Below, piece after piece: positions 24,050-32,492 of a stretch of 64,000 bases of DNA (its first letter is position 1; each line of letters opens with the position of its first letter). The stretch covers positions 57,376 through 121,375 of the forward strand of contig CAJTTN010000006.1 of NCBI GenBank assembly GCA_910579215.1, given 5' to 3'. Under the pieces are notes generated by a model. That model had not been told where the DNA came from and searched no databases. It saw only the letters and a list, made by a program, of their open reading frames with translations. The DNA is from an uncultured Anaeroplasmataceae bacterium. GTDB taxonomy: Bacteria; Bacillota_I; Bacilli_A; Acholeplasmatales; Anaeroplasmataceae. Made by a program: the position numbers and the translations under genes.

Positions 24050-26374
24050 ATGAAAAAAATAGGCATCCTTTGGATGATTTTTATGGGATTATTTTTTGTT
24101 GGCTGTACACAAAAAGGCTTTACTGTTCAATTTGAGACGAATGGTCATGGCACCTTAGTTCAACCTTTAGAGGAAGTAGTAGAGTTACCTGCTGATTTGC
24201 CTACATTAACCGAGGAAGGCTGGAATTTTGAAGGCTGGTTTTGGGATAATAATACCTTCCAAAATTCTGCTAAGCCAAATCAAAGGATAAATGCAAATAC
24301 AATAGTATATGCAAAGTGGGTAGAGGATATAAAAACCTATACGGTTACTTATGTTACGAATGGTCATGGAATAGCACCTACGATCTTAAGTGAAGTAACA
24401 GCATTGCCAGATCAATTACCAGTATTAGAAGAAACTGGTTGGAGCTTCGGTGGTTGGTTTATGGATAATGGTTCCTTTCAAAAGGAAGCTTCAGCTAATC
24501 AAATACTATCTCAGGATATAACTTTGTATGCCAAATGGACGCAAAGGACTTATACTATAAGTTTTGTAAATAATGGACATGGAGAAAATTTAGAAAGCTT
24601 AAAGGATGTAACTGCTGTTCCAGAGGAATTACCCGTTTTAACGGAAGAGGGTTGGAGCTTTGAGGGTTGGTATTTAGATAATGAATCTTTTCTTAAGCCT
24701 GTAGAATTACAACAAAAGCTAACTGGGGATTTAAAGCTATATGCCAAATGGAGCTGGGTAGATCCAGACTCTACGTTAGAGGGATATGATTCTATTAAAA
24801 TTTTAGATGCAAAAATAAAGAAAAATCTTTCTGTGGATGGGTATGCTCAATTTGGAATTGAGGATTTTAAGCAATATTTAAATACAGATGCTTATAGAGT
24901 AGTGTCTACACCATTAGAGTTTTTACAAGCTCTTTCTGATGCTAAATATGATTATACAAATACATGGGATGAGGAAACAAAGACAGTTACTCAAAGCTTA
25001 AATAAAGCAGGAAGTGTTCATGTAATTGAAATAGCGAATGATTTGAATCTGGGCTATTTTAAATTAGGAGCTTCAGAAAAGGCAACAAATCTAGTTACCG
25101 ACTTTGCGAGCAATATGAATAAATTGAGTTCCTCACTTTGTATGTCAGACATGCTAAAGGAGAATGGAATTTCTCAAATAAAGATTGAAAATACATCAAA
25201 TCTTTTAATTTATTCTAAACATGGTGCTAAATTAACGCATTGTGGCTTTAAACTAACAAGTGATACAAATGTAATCTTTAGAAATTTAGAATTTGATGAG
25301 CTATGGCAGTGGGAGGATGCATTTGTGAATACTGCATCCAAAATTGGAGATTATGATTGGTTTGGTTGGGCATATTTTAAAATTTCCTTTTGTGGATTTA
25401 TTTGGATTGATCATTGTACCTTTGGAAAATCCTATGATGGTCAGATTGATTATGCCAATCCCGTATATAATGCAAATGCAGGAACTGCATTTCGTGCACC
25501 ATATGGAGGGAATGGAGAAAATGGTCTTCATATTTCATGGTGTAAGTTCAATGCAGGAAGTGATGATTCTTCTGGTTATCTTTACAAGATGATGGAGCAA
25601 ATAGAAAAAGAGTATCAGGAGGGAAAAAAGAATTATTTGTATTATAATGCTTTAAGGGATGCGAATATCAGCTTTGAGGACATTTTATATGGGTTAGCAA
25701 TTCCTCAGAAAAAAGGATTCCTTTGTGGGGATGATGCTAAGTTCTCTGGCTCCTATGAAACGGCTGATGATTATAATTTTAATTTGAGACTTAAAGTTTC
25801 CTTTGCGAACTGTATTTTTAAAAATTTAGAGGATCGACTTCCTAAGCTTAGAGGAGGAAACGCCTATCTTTATAATTGCTTAGTTGATAGCTCAGAATAT
25901 TATGGATATAGAACTAAGCTATTAAATGCTAATGCTAGAGGCATTGTAACAAGGGTAAATAGTGGTTGGAAATGTGCTCTTGTTAGTCAGGGTATTGTCT
26001 GTGGAAATGGTGGAAGTGTACAAGCAGAAAATACAATTTTCCGTGGTATTGATACCTTAATTAAGCACAATGATACGAAGAATGTTTCACCCTATGTGGA
26101 TGGTGGCTTTAGAATAAAGAATTGTAGTTATCAAAGAACAAATAATTCTATTGTATATGTTGGTTCATCAGATGATCCAGGTACAGCTTTTATTTCAAGT
26201 ATTCCTTCAAAATTAAACACAGCCAATTTTTCTTGGAAAACAGAGGATGAGTTGCCTCCATATGAGGTTCAATGCTTTGAATTAAATGAATTAGAAGCAA
26301 TTTTAAATCATTCTATCTATGGTTGTGGAACAACAATAGCATTACAACAGATGCTTTTAAAAAAACAATATTAA
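24050..26374 (+). CDS. Lipoprotein with three InlB-type repeats and a pectate lyase (PL1)-like domain
   Basis: 774 residues. A lipoprotein signal peptide ends at FFVGC (Cys19). Three consecutive repeats of about 70 residues (about 25-90, 95-165, 168-240) share the pattern of a start such as VTYVTNGHG, then LP.L.E.GW.F.GW..DN..F, then LYAKW: the Listeria-Bacteroides/InlB B-repeat (Flg_new) family. The C-terminal part has features of right-handed beta-helix pectate lyases: NVIFRNLEFDELW, IWIDHCTFGKSYDGQID and FRAPYGGNGENGLHISWCKF. In polysaccharide lyase family 1 such motifs hold Ca and substrate residues. The likely role is polysaccharide degradation at the cell surface; the substrate is not deducible. 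Confidence 0.82.
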   Translation: MKKIGILWMIFMGLFFVGCTQKGFTVQFETNGHGTLVQPLEEVVELPADLPTLTEEGWNFEGWFWDNNTFQNSAKPNQRINANTIVYAKWVEDIKTYTVTYVTNGHGIAPTILSEVTALPDQLPVLEETGWSFGGWFMDNGSFQKEASANQILSQDITLYAKWTQRTYTISFVNNGHGENLESLKDVTAVPEELPVLTEEGWSFEGWYLDNESFLKPVELQQKLTGDLKLYAKWSWVDPDSTLEGYDSIKILDAKIKKNLSVDGYAQFGIEDFKQYLNTDAYRVVSTPLEFLQALSDAKYDYTNTWDEETKTVTQSLNKAGSVHVIEIANDLNLGYFKLGASEKATNLVTDFASNMNKLSSSLCMSDMLKENGISQIKIENTSNLLIYSKHGAKLTHCGFKLTSDTNVIFRNLEFDELWQWEDAFVNTASKIGDYDWFGWAYFKISFCGFIWIDHCTFGKSYDGQIDYANPVYNANAGTAFRAPYGGNGENGLHISWCKFNAGSDDSSGYLYKMMEQIEKEYQEGKKNYLYYNALRDANISFEDILYGLAIPQKKGFLCGDDAKFSGSYETADDYNFNLRLKVSFANCIFKNLEDRLPKLRGGNAYLYNCLVDSSEYYGYRTKLLNANARGIVTRVNSGWKCALVSQGIVCGNGGSVQAENTIFRGIDTLIKHNDTKNVSPYVDGGFRIKNCSYQRTNNSIVYVGSSDDPGTAFISSIPSKLNTANFSWKTEDELPPYEVQCFELNELEAILNHSIYGCGTTIALQQMLLKKQY

Positions 26375-26379
26375 AATAG

Positions 26380-26428
26380 AAGCAAATCTTTTACTTGTAT
26401 TGTAGAGGATTTGCTTTTTCTTTTTTTT
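26380..26428 (+). terminator. Terminator after the lipoprotein gene
   Basis: aagcaaatc/gatttgctt with a 19-base loop, followed by tttcttttttt. Confidence 0.75.
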
Positions 26429-26507
26429 AAAATAACAAAATAAAATTTAAATGAAACATAAATAATGTTACATTTTTGGTTAGAATATAAGTGAAGGAGC
26501 TGGAATT

Positions 26508-27737
26508 ATGTATTTGTGTATTGATATGAAATGCTTTTTTGCCTCAGTAGAATGTGCAGAGCGTGGCTTAAATCCTATGAATACTCCTTTACTTGTAGCG
26601 GACCCAGTAAGAGGCAAAGGAGCGCTATGTTTGGCAGTTAGTCCTTATTTAAAACAATTGGGAGTGAAAAATCGATGTAGATTATATGATATTCCGAATC
26701 ATATTCCTTACATAACAGCTAAACCTCGCATGAAAAAATATATTGAATATGCGGTGCTTATTCATCGAATATTTTTAAGATTTGTGGAGGCTTCTGATAT
26801 TCATACCTATAGTATAGATGAGGCTTTTATTGATGTTTCAGACTATTTGCATTTATATAATGGCGTTTCTGATATAGCTTTTCGTATAATGCGGAGTATT
26901 AAAGAAGAATTAGGCATTACATCGACCTGTGGGGCAGGAGAAAATTTGTTTTTAGCAAAAATTTCCTTAGATTTATTGTCTAAAAATAAATATCCTTATT
27001 TTCATTTTCTTTCCTTAGAAGAATTTTATAATAAAGTATGGTATCATAAAAATTTGAAAGATATCTGGCAAATAGGAAATGGAATTCAAAAAAGATTACA
27101 TCGGATGGGTATATATACCTTACATGATTTGGCAATGACAGATGTGGAAATACTAAAGAAAGAGTTTGGTGTTATAGGGTTAGATTTATATGAGCATTCT
27201 TGGGGAAAGGATGCTACTACAATAGCCGATATTAAGGGCTATGAGCCTCTTTCTAAGAGCTTTTCAAGAAATCAAATTTTAATGAGAGACTATACAAAAA
27301 AGGAAGCTTGGACACCATTAATTGAAATGCTATTTGTTTTATCTATTGAACTTATTGCTAAAAAAATAAAAGCTAGGCATCTTTCAATTTATATAGGGTA
27401 TAGTCATAATCAAGAATCCTATCATAAGAGCACTACACTTTATTTTTATACGGATGACTATTATTTTTTAAAAGAAGAGTTAAAAAAATTATATGAGCCC
27501 GTACCTAAAGGCGAAATAAGAAGAATTGGGATTTCTTTTTCAGATTTTATACAAAAGGGCAAAGAGCAGAATACTTTATTCTTTGAGAATAATGTAAAGC
27601 ATGAGCGATTAGAAAAAACAATACAAGAGATATGGCAGAAGCATGGAAAAAATCAGCTAGTTTTAGGAACATCCTTGTGTGAAGAATCAACCTTATTCGA
27701 AAGAAATAAACAAATAGGAGGACATAACAGTGAATGA
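26508..27737 (+). CDS. Y-family DNA polymerase, UvrX/YqjW type
   Basis: 409 residues. Translesion polymerase. The palm motifs are visible: YLCIDMKCFFASVEC (first metal-binding Asp) and YSIDEAFIDVSDY (Asp-Glu pair) near residue 105. A helix-hairpin-helix thumb region (QIGNGIQKRLHRMGIYTL) and a little-finger domain follow. It resembles the Bacillus UvrX/YqjW group more than DinB because of its partner yolD, which overlaps it by eight bases. I found no LexA-type box upstream, so DNA-damage control is not shown here. Confidence 0.92.
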   Translation: MYLCIDMKCFFASVECAERGLNPMNTPLLVADPVRGKGALCLAVSPYLKQLGVKNRCRLYDIPNHIPYITAKPRMKKYIEYAVLIHRIFLRFVEASDIHTYSIDEAFIDVSDYLHLYNGVSDIAFRIMRSIKEELGITSTCGAGENLFLAKISLDLLSKNKYPYFHFLSLEEFYNKVWYHKNLKDIWQIGNGIQKRLHRMGIYTLHDLAMTDVEILKKEFGVIGLDLYEHSWGKDATTIADIKGYEPLSKSFSRNQILMRDYTKKEAWTPLIEMLFVLSIELIAKKIKARHLSIYIGYSHNQESYHKSTTLYFYTDDYYFLKEELKKLYEPVPKGEIRRIGISFSDFIQKGKEQNTLFFENNVKHERLEKTIQEIWQKHGKNQLVLGTSLCEESTLFERNKQIGGHNSE

Positions 27738-28056
27738 TCGAGAAAGAAGAGCAGCAAAATATTTACCTTTTGATTCGTTAAAAGGACTAAAGGAAGCAAT
27801 AGATTTGGAGGACCATAAGTCCAATGGTAAGCTTAAGCTACCTACTATTACAGAAGAGGAAAAGCTTCAAATGAATCTTATTCTTTTTGAATGCTTCAGT
27901 AAAAATAGAGCGATACGGTTATTTTATTTGGAAGAAGGAGAGCTTTTAGAATATAGTGGAGTTATCAAAAATATAGATGTTTTAAATAAGCAAATTACAC
28001 TATTACCAAAAAAGAAATTTTCTATCGATTCTATCTATCGGTTAACCATAAAGTAA
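27730..28056 (+). CDS. YolD-like protein
   Basis: 108 residues with a GTG start (27730), Shine-Dalgarno aggagg eight bases upstream, inside the end of the polymerase gene. The N-terminal DRERRAAKYLPFDSLKGL and the compact C terminus match the YolD-like family, found beside Y-family polymerases in Bacilli and thought to be UmuD-like partners or modulators of them. Confidence 0.88.
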   Translation: MNDRERRAAKYLPFDSLKGLKEAIDLEDHKSNGKLKLPTITEEEKLQMNLILFECFSKNRAIRLFYLEEGELLEYSGVIKNIDVLNKQITLLPKKKFSIDSIYRLTIK

Positions 28057-28079
28057 GGACTCAAAAGAGTCCTTTTCTC
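28055..28079 (+). terminator. Terminator after the yolD-like gene
   Basis: aaggactc/gagtcctt, perfect 8-bp stem with loop aaaa, then ttctct; it overlaps the stop codon. Confidence 0.75.
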
Positions 28080-28108
28080 TTGTAACTTTTTCAAAAAAAT
28101 GGTATGAT
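28080..28108 (+). promoter_or_regulatory. mnmG promoter
   Basis: TTGTAA (28080-28085), 17-base spacer, TATGAT (28103-28108). Confidence 0.65.
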
Positions 28109-28132
28109 AATGAACGATAGGAGCTGAGGGAT

Positions 28133-30016
28133 TTGTATGATGTTGTTGTTGTAGGTGGTGGTCATGCAGGCTGTGAAGCATGTTTGGCGACAAGCCAAAT
28201 GGGCTTTAAGACCCTACTAGTTACAGGTAATCTTAATATGTTGGGTTCCATGCCCTGCAATCCATCTATTGGTGGACCAGCAAAAGGAGTTGTGGTTCGT
28301 GAAATAGATGCACTTGGTGGATATATGGGGAAAAATGCAGATTTATGCCAAATCCAAACCAAAATGTTAAACAGCTCCAAAGGTCCTGCTGTGCGAGCAT
28401 TACGATTTCAAGAGGATAAGCTTTTGTATATGGAAATGATGAAAAAGCATTTAGAAGAACAAAAGCATTTGGAACTATTAGAAGGTATAGTAGAGGATAT
28501 CATTGTTGAAAATGATCAAGTTCAGGGTGTGGTTTTGGAAACAGGGAAAATAATACTTGCTAAAACTGTGATTTTAACTACAGGAACCTATTTAGATAGT
28601 CGCATTTTGCGTGGACATTGGACTTCTAAGGAAGGACCAGATGGGCAAAAGACCTCTAAAGGAATTTCTAATGCCTTACGTCGATTGGGATTTGAAATTC
28701 AAAGACTTAAAACAGGGACTCCACCACGTATTCAAGCCTCTTCTATTGATTTTTCAAAGGTCAAATTAGAACCGGGGGATGATAAGGTTTGGCAATTTAG
28801 TTTTGATAAGGGTTATCATTCTTTATTAAATACGAAAATCCCATGCTATTTAACCTATACTACTAAGGAAATTCATGACCTGATCATGAACAATTTGGAT
28901 CAATCAGCCATGTATGGAGGCATAGTAGAGGGAGTAGGTCCTAGATATTGTCCCTCCATAGAGGATAAGGTTGTTAAATTCAGTGATAAGGAAAGGCATC
29001 AAATCTTTTTTGAACCAGAATCTTTACAATTAGATCAAGAATATATACAAGGATTTTCAACTTCTATGCCTATAGAGATTCAAGATCAAATGATTCGCTT
29101 GCTTCCAGGCTTAGAAAACTGTAAGGTCATACGATATGCTTATGCAATAGAATATGATGCAATTAATCCTTTAGAAATCCATCCTAGCTTAGAAACAAAA
29201 CGAGTTCAGAATCTTTTTACTGCTGGACAAATCAATGGCACTTCTGGCTATGAGGAGGCTGCTGGTCAAGGGATAGTAGCGGGAATTAATGCAGGTAAAA
29301 AATTAAAAAATGAGGCTCCACTTATTTTGAAACGTGATGAAGCTTATATAGGTGTTATGATTGATGATTTGGTAACTAAGGGAACGAAGGAGCCTTATCG
29401 TTTGCTTACCTCTAGAGCAGAATATCGCTTATTATTGCGTCACGATAATGCGGATTTAAGATTAAGAGAATATGGATATGAGGCTGGTTTGATTAAAGAG
29501 GAAGACTTTCAGCTTCTTAAAAAAAAGAAGGCTTGTATTCTAAAGCTATGTCAAGAATTTAAAGTATTAAAAGTAAAACCTGTGGCTTATGTAAATGATA
29601 TTTTAAAAAGTGCTAATTCTGCACCTATTTCTGAAGGTGTTTCTCTTTATTCTTTATTAAAGCGTCCTGAAATATCCTATAAAATTATAGGAGAGCTTTA
29701 TCCGGAAATTCAGGTGGATTATCCTTATCCAGAGGAGGTCCTAGAGCAAGTGGAAATAGAAATTAAATATGAGGGGTATATCTCTAAATCCTTACTTCAA
29801 GCTCAAAGAATGCATAATTATGAAAGAAAAATAATTCCTGAAGATATTGATTATGATCTTGTAGATAATATCGCGATAGAAGCAAAAGAAAAGCTTAAAA
29901 AAATAAGACCCGTAACCATTGGACAGGCATCGCGAATAAGCGGTGTAAATCCTGCGGATATTTCTGTTTTGGTTGTTTATATAGAGCATTGGAAAAATCA
30001 AAGAGAGGCAAAATAG
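28133..30016 (+). CDS. mnmG: tRNA uridine-34 carboxymethylaminomethyl enzyme MnmG
   Basis: 627 residues. With MnmE it modifies the wobble uridine of certain tRNAs. The FAD-binding start YDVVVVGGGHAGCEA, NPSIGGPAKG, the catalytic-Cys region KTGTPPRI and the C-terminal GQINGTSGYEEAAGQG are all present. The start is TTG at 28133, with aggag nine bases upstream; no in-frame ATG is closer to the conserved N terminus. rsmG follows after one base, the usual mnmG-rsmG order. Confidence 0.97.
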   Translation: MYDVVVVGGGHAGCEACLATSQMGFKTLLVTGNLNMLGSMPCNPSIGGPAKGVVVREIDALGGYMGKNADLCQIQTKMLNSSKGPAVRALRFQEDKLLYMEMMKKHLEEQKHLELLEGIVEDIIVENDQVQGVVLETGKIILAKTVILTTGTYLDSRILRGHWTSKEGPDGQKTSKGISNALRRLGFEIQRLKTGTPPRIQASSIDFSKVKLEPGDDKVWQFSFDKGYHSLLNTKIPCYLTYTTKEIHDLIMNNLDQSAMYGGIVEGVGPRYCPSIEDKVVKFSDKERHQIFFEPESLQLDQEYIQGFSTSMPIEIQDQMIRLLPGLENCKVIRYAYAIEYDAINPLEIHPSLETKRVQNLFTAGQINGTSGYEEAAGQGIVAGINAGKKLKNEAPLILKRDEAYIGVMIDDLVTKGTKEPYRLLTSRAEYRLLLRHDNADLRLREYGYEAGLIKEEDFQLLKKKKACILKLCQEFKVLKVKPVAYVNDILKSANSAPISEGVSLYSLLKRPEISYKIIGELYPEIQVDYPYPEEVLEQVEIEIKYEGYISKSLLQAQRMHNYERKIIPEDIDYDLVDNIAIEAKEKLKKIRPVTIGQASRISGVNPADISVLVVYIEHWKNQREAK

Positions 30017-30017
30017 T

Positions 30018-30722
30018 ATGGATTTTGTAAAAGAAATAGAAGCATTAGGTATGACGATAACTAAAGAAAATTTAGAAAAATTTTCTATTTATTATGAAAC
30101 TTTAATTCAAGTAAATCAGGTTATGAATTTAACAGCTATTACGGAAAAGGATGAGGTATATCGTAAGCATTTTTTAGATTCCTTAGAAATTAAAAGAGTT
30201 TTACCAACCACTCCCTATTCCTTATGCGATGTTGGAAGTGGTGCTGGCTTTCCCTCAGTACCTTTAGCTATTTTAGATTCTAATATAAAAGTTACAATTA
30301 TTGATGCCTTAAATAAAAGAATTCAATTTTTAAATACATTAACTGAAAAATTAGATTTGGCGCATGTTTGTGCTATACATGCGCGAGCAGAGGATTACGT
30401 AAAAGAGAAAAGAGAAGCCTTTGATGTTGTTACTGCTCGGGCAGTTGCACGTCTTTCTATATTAGCTGAATTATGTCTTCCATTAACTAAGGTTGGTGGA
30501 CTATTTATAGCTATGAAGGGCTCTTCTGGAGAAGAAGAAATGAAAGAAGCTAACAGAGCTATTGAGCTACTAGGAGGAAGAGTAAAGGAAATAGTTTCCT
30601 TTACGTTACCTGATGAAGAAGAGATGCGTCAACTCATTGTAATAGAAAAGATTAAAGCAACACCACTTAAATATCCTAGAAGTTATGGAAAAATTAAGGA
30701 GAAACCATTATGTACGCTTTAA
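30018..30722 (+). CDS. rsmG: 16S rRNA (guanine-527-N7) methyltransferase RsmG
   Basis: 234 residues. The SAM-binding motif DVGSGAGFPSVPLAI lies near residue 73, and MNLTAITEKDEVYRKHFLDSL near 38 is typical of the family. VVTARAVARLSILAEL carries the conserved region before the C terminus. Co-transcribed with mnmG. Confidence 0.96.
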   Translation: MDFVKEIEALGMTITKENLEKFSIYYETLIQVNQVMNLTAITEKDEVYRKHFLDSLEIKRVLPTTPYSLCDVGSGAGFPSVPLAILDSNIKVTIIDALNKRIQFLNTLTEKLDLAHVCAIHARAEDYVKEKREAFDVVTARAVARLSILAELCLPLTKVGGLFIAMKGSSGEEEMKEANRAIELLGGRVKEIVSFTLPDEEEMRQLIVIEKIKATPLKYPRSYGKIKEKPLCTL

Positions 30723-30874
30723 ATGATATTATTAAGACAAGGAAGCCTCATGTCTGTGGGTGTAATAGCTGGAGAGTTCTACGTATTGGTGCTGATATAA
30801 AGCTAGAATGCTGTGAATGTAAAAGGGTGATTATGCTTGCCTCTTATGAGCTAGATAAAAGGATAAAAAAGTAA
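30710..30874 (+). CDS. DUF951-family small protein
   Basis: 54 residues, starting inside the end of rsmG (13-base overlap) with aaggag upstream. The pattern of KPHVCGCNSWRVLRIGADIKLEC and then CKRVIML is typical of DUF951. Conserved Cys residues suggest metal or nucleic-acid binding; the function is not known. In many Bacilli the family lies near mnmG/rsmG or parB genes, which fits. Confidence 0.88.
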   Translation: MYALNDIIKTRKPHVCGCNSWRVLRIGADIKLECCECKRVIMLASYELDKRIKK

Positions 30875-30875
30875 A

Positions 30876-30911
30876 GGTGTCAAGAAAAAATACTTGACAC
30901 CATTTTATTTT
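30876..30911 (+). terminator. Terminator after the DUF951 gene
   Basis: ggtgtcaag/cttgacacc, perfect 9-bp stem with an 8-base A-rich loop, followed by attttatttt. The 3' arm includes the TTGACA -35 box of the next promoter. Confidence 0.8.
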
Positions 30912-30921
30912 ATGTTATAAT
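30894..30921 (+). promoter_or_regulatory. rpsP promoter, embedded in the terminator
   Basis: TTGACA (30894-30899), 16-base spacer, TATAAT (30916-30921); both boxes match consensus perfectly. Confidence 0.85.
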
Positions 30922-30958
30922 ATATAACGTATATTGAAAAAGAAGGAGTGTAATTATC

Positions 30959-31207
30959 ATGGTAAAAATTAGATTACAAAGATTTGGTGCACATAAGGCT
31001 CCTAAATATCGTATTGTTGCTGCTGATTCCAGATCACCTCGTGATGGTAAATTCCTAGAAATTTTAGGAACTTATAATCCATTAACTGAACCTGCAACAA
31101 TCACATTGGATGCTGAAAAGGTAACTAAATGGTTAGCAAATGGTGCACAACCAACAGTCACTGTAAAAAATATATTAGAAGCAAACAATATCAAGACTAC
31201 TAAGTAA
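30959..31207 (+). CDS. rpsP: 30S ribosomal protein S16
   Basis: 82 residues. MVKIRLQRFGAHKAPKYRIV, then ADSRSPRDGKFLEILGTYNPL, is diagnostic of S16. The Shine-Dalgarno gaaggag is suitably placed. khpA follows ten bases later; the rimM, trmD and rplS genes that often continue this operon are not here. Confidence 0.98.
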   Translation: MVKIRLQRFGAHKAPKYRIVAADSRSPRDGKFLEILGTYNPLTEPATITLDAEKVTKWLANGAQPTVTVKNILEANNIKTTK

Positions 31208-31217
31208 GAGGTGGGCG

Positions 31218-31463
31218 ATGATAAAGTTTGAAGAGTTAATTAAGAATTTAATTCTTCCTTTGGTAGCTTATCCTGAAGATGTTGAAATTATTAAGGTGAA
31301 AGATGAAGCAGAAGATCTTGAATTTCAGGTGAAGATTAACCCTAATGATTTTGGTAGAGTTATTGGTAAGGATGGCTATATAGCAAGAGCAATTCGTACA
31401 ATTCTTTATGCAGGCGCTTCAAAAGAAGGAAAAAGAATTCACTTAGATATTAATAGTAAATAA
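31218..31463 (+). CDS. khpA: KH-domain RNA-binding protein KhpA
   Basis: 81 residues forming a single KH domain. The GxxG loop reads GRVIGKDGYIARAIRTIL. In the family, KhpA pairs with KhpB/EloR as an RNA-binding regulator of cell elongation and division. Position after rpsP is conserved in Firmicutes. Confidence 0.93.
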   Translation: MIKFEELIKNLILPLVAYPEDVEIIKVKDEAEDLEFQVKINPNDFGRVIGKDGYIARAIRTILYAGASKEGKRIHLDINSK

Positions 31464-31490
31464 AAATAGGTATATATTTTTAAGAAGATT

Positions 31491-31528
31491 AGGTTCACTT
31501 TGGATAAAGTGGGCTTTTTCTTTTTTTT
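31491..31528 (+). terminator. Terminator after khpA
   Basis: cacttt/aaagtg extended by G-T and G-C pairs to about 10 bp, loop ggat, then tttttcttttttt. Confidence 0.75.
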
Positions 31529-31560
31529 ACTAATTATTGCTAAAATAAGAAAGGTCAAAA

Positions 31561-31610
31561 AAATCTTTATAAATCTTTATAAATTTTTATGAATTTTGTT
31601 GAATTTTTAT
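31561..31610. repeat. Five 10-bp A/T-phased repeats upstream of a promoter
   Basis: Five head-to-tail 10-mers: aaatctttat, aaatctttat, aaatttttat, gaattttgtt, gaatttttat. The 10-base period matches the DNA helical repeat, which is typical of intrinsically curved DNA. The last copies run into the -35 box of the following promoter. Confidence 0.7.
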
Positions 31611-31627
31611 TAATTATCGTATATAAT
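31599..31627 (+). promoter_or_regulatory. Promoter of the NfeD/SPFH operon
   Basis: TTGAAT (31599-31604), 17-base spacer, TATAAT (31622-31627). Confidence 0.75.
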
Positions 31628-31650
31628 ACCATTATAAGGAGGTAAATAAT

Positions 31651-32028
31651 ATGCTAGAATTTTTCGAATATGATGATTCTAACGGTTATGCAAGTGTTTA
31701 TGATAGTCATATTACCCTTAATAAAACACTTCTAAAATATCTTAAGGATGCATATCGTGTTAGAGTAGCAGTAGATAAGGTTAAGGATAATATTCATATT
31801 TATGTGATCAATAAGGATTATGCATTAAGTGGTGAATTAAAGGAATCCTCTTTATTACCTGTTTCTATTTCTAAATCCTATGCAAGAATCTGTTCTAGAC
31901 CATTAATAGAGTATATTTCTAATGTTTTTGGCCTAACGATTGCTAAAAAAGAATTTAAAAGATTTAAGGCGTGTTATGATGATGTAAAACAGGTTATACT
32001 AATAGATATGAAAGGAGAGGTATCCTAA
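31651..32028 (+). CDS. Protein of unknown function, 125 residues
   Basis: Soluble by inspection, no signal or membrane segment. Strand-rich N-terminal half (YASVYDSHITLNKTLLKYL), basic C-terminal part (AKKEFKRFKACYDDVKQ). I do not recognise the family. A strong ribosome site (aaggagg) precedes the ATG. Its stop overlaps the nfeD start (TAATG), so it is translated together with an NfeD/SPFH pair and may be a partner of that membrane complex. Confidence 0.75.
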   Translation: MLEFFEYDDSNGYASVYDSHITLNKTLLKYLKDAYRVRVAVDKVKDNIHIYVINKDYALSGELKESSLLPVSISKSYARICSRPLIEYISNVFGLTIAKKEFKRFKACYDDVKQVILIDMKGEVS

Positions 32029-32471
32029 TGGAAGCTTATATGGTTTGGATTTGGCTGAGTGCCTTTATTATCACTCTTGTTATAGAATCCATAACACAGG
32101 ATTTAGTAGCAGTGTGGTTTTCTCTAGGTTCAATTATTGCTTTAATATTATCAGCCTTTCCAGCAATTGATTGGTATATTGAGGTCGTTGTTTTTGCTGT
32201 GGTTTCTTTCTTGTCTTTAGGCTTGACTAGACCATTTGCTAAAAAATTATTATTTAATGCTACTAGATATACTAATGTTGATGAATTTGTAGGGAAAAGG
32301 GTAAAGGTTATTTCTGACATTTCAAAGTATGAGAATGGAGAAGTAAAAATTCATGATATTATTTATAATGCAAGTCTAATGGAGGAAGAGACGGAAACCA
32401 TTCATAAGGATGAAATTGTAGAAATTGTGACCTTGAAGGGGAACAAAGTAGTAGTAAGAAAAATTCAGTAA
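32028..32471 (+). CDS. NfeD family membrane protein
   Basis: 147 residues. Hydrophobic segments at about 5-22, 28-45 and 49-68, then a C-terminal OB-fold domain (about 85-147, VGKRVKVISDIS... with DEIVEIVTLKGNKVVVRKI). This is the short NfeD1b type, which pairs with an SPFH protein; the SPFH gene follows after 21 bases. Confidence 0.9.
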   Translation: MEAYMVWIWLSAFIITLVIESITQDLVAVWFSLGSIIALILSAFPAIDWYIEVVVFAVVSFLSLGLTRPFAKKLLFNATRYTNVDEFVGKRVKVISDISKYENGEVKIHDIIYNASLMEEETETIHKDEIVEIVTLKGNKVVVRKIQ

Positions 32472-32492
32472 AGGAAAGGAATAGTTTAATAT

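Noticed and set aside
26429..26507. LexA (SOS) box before the Y-family polymerase
   Set aside because: No GAAC-N4-GTTC-like sequence was seen in the gap.
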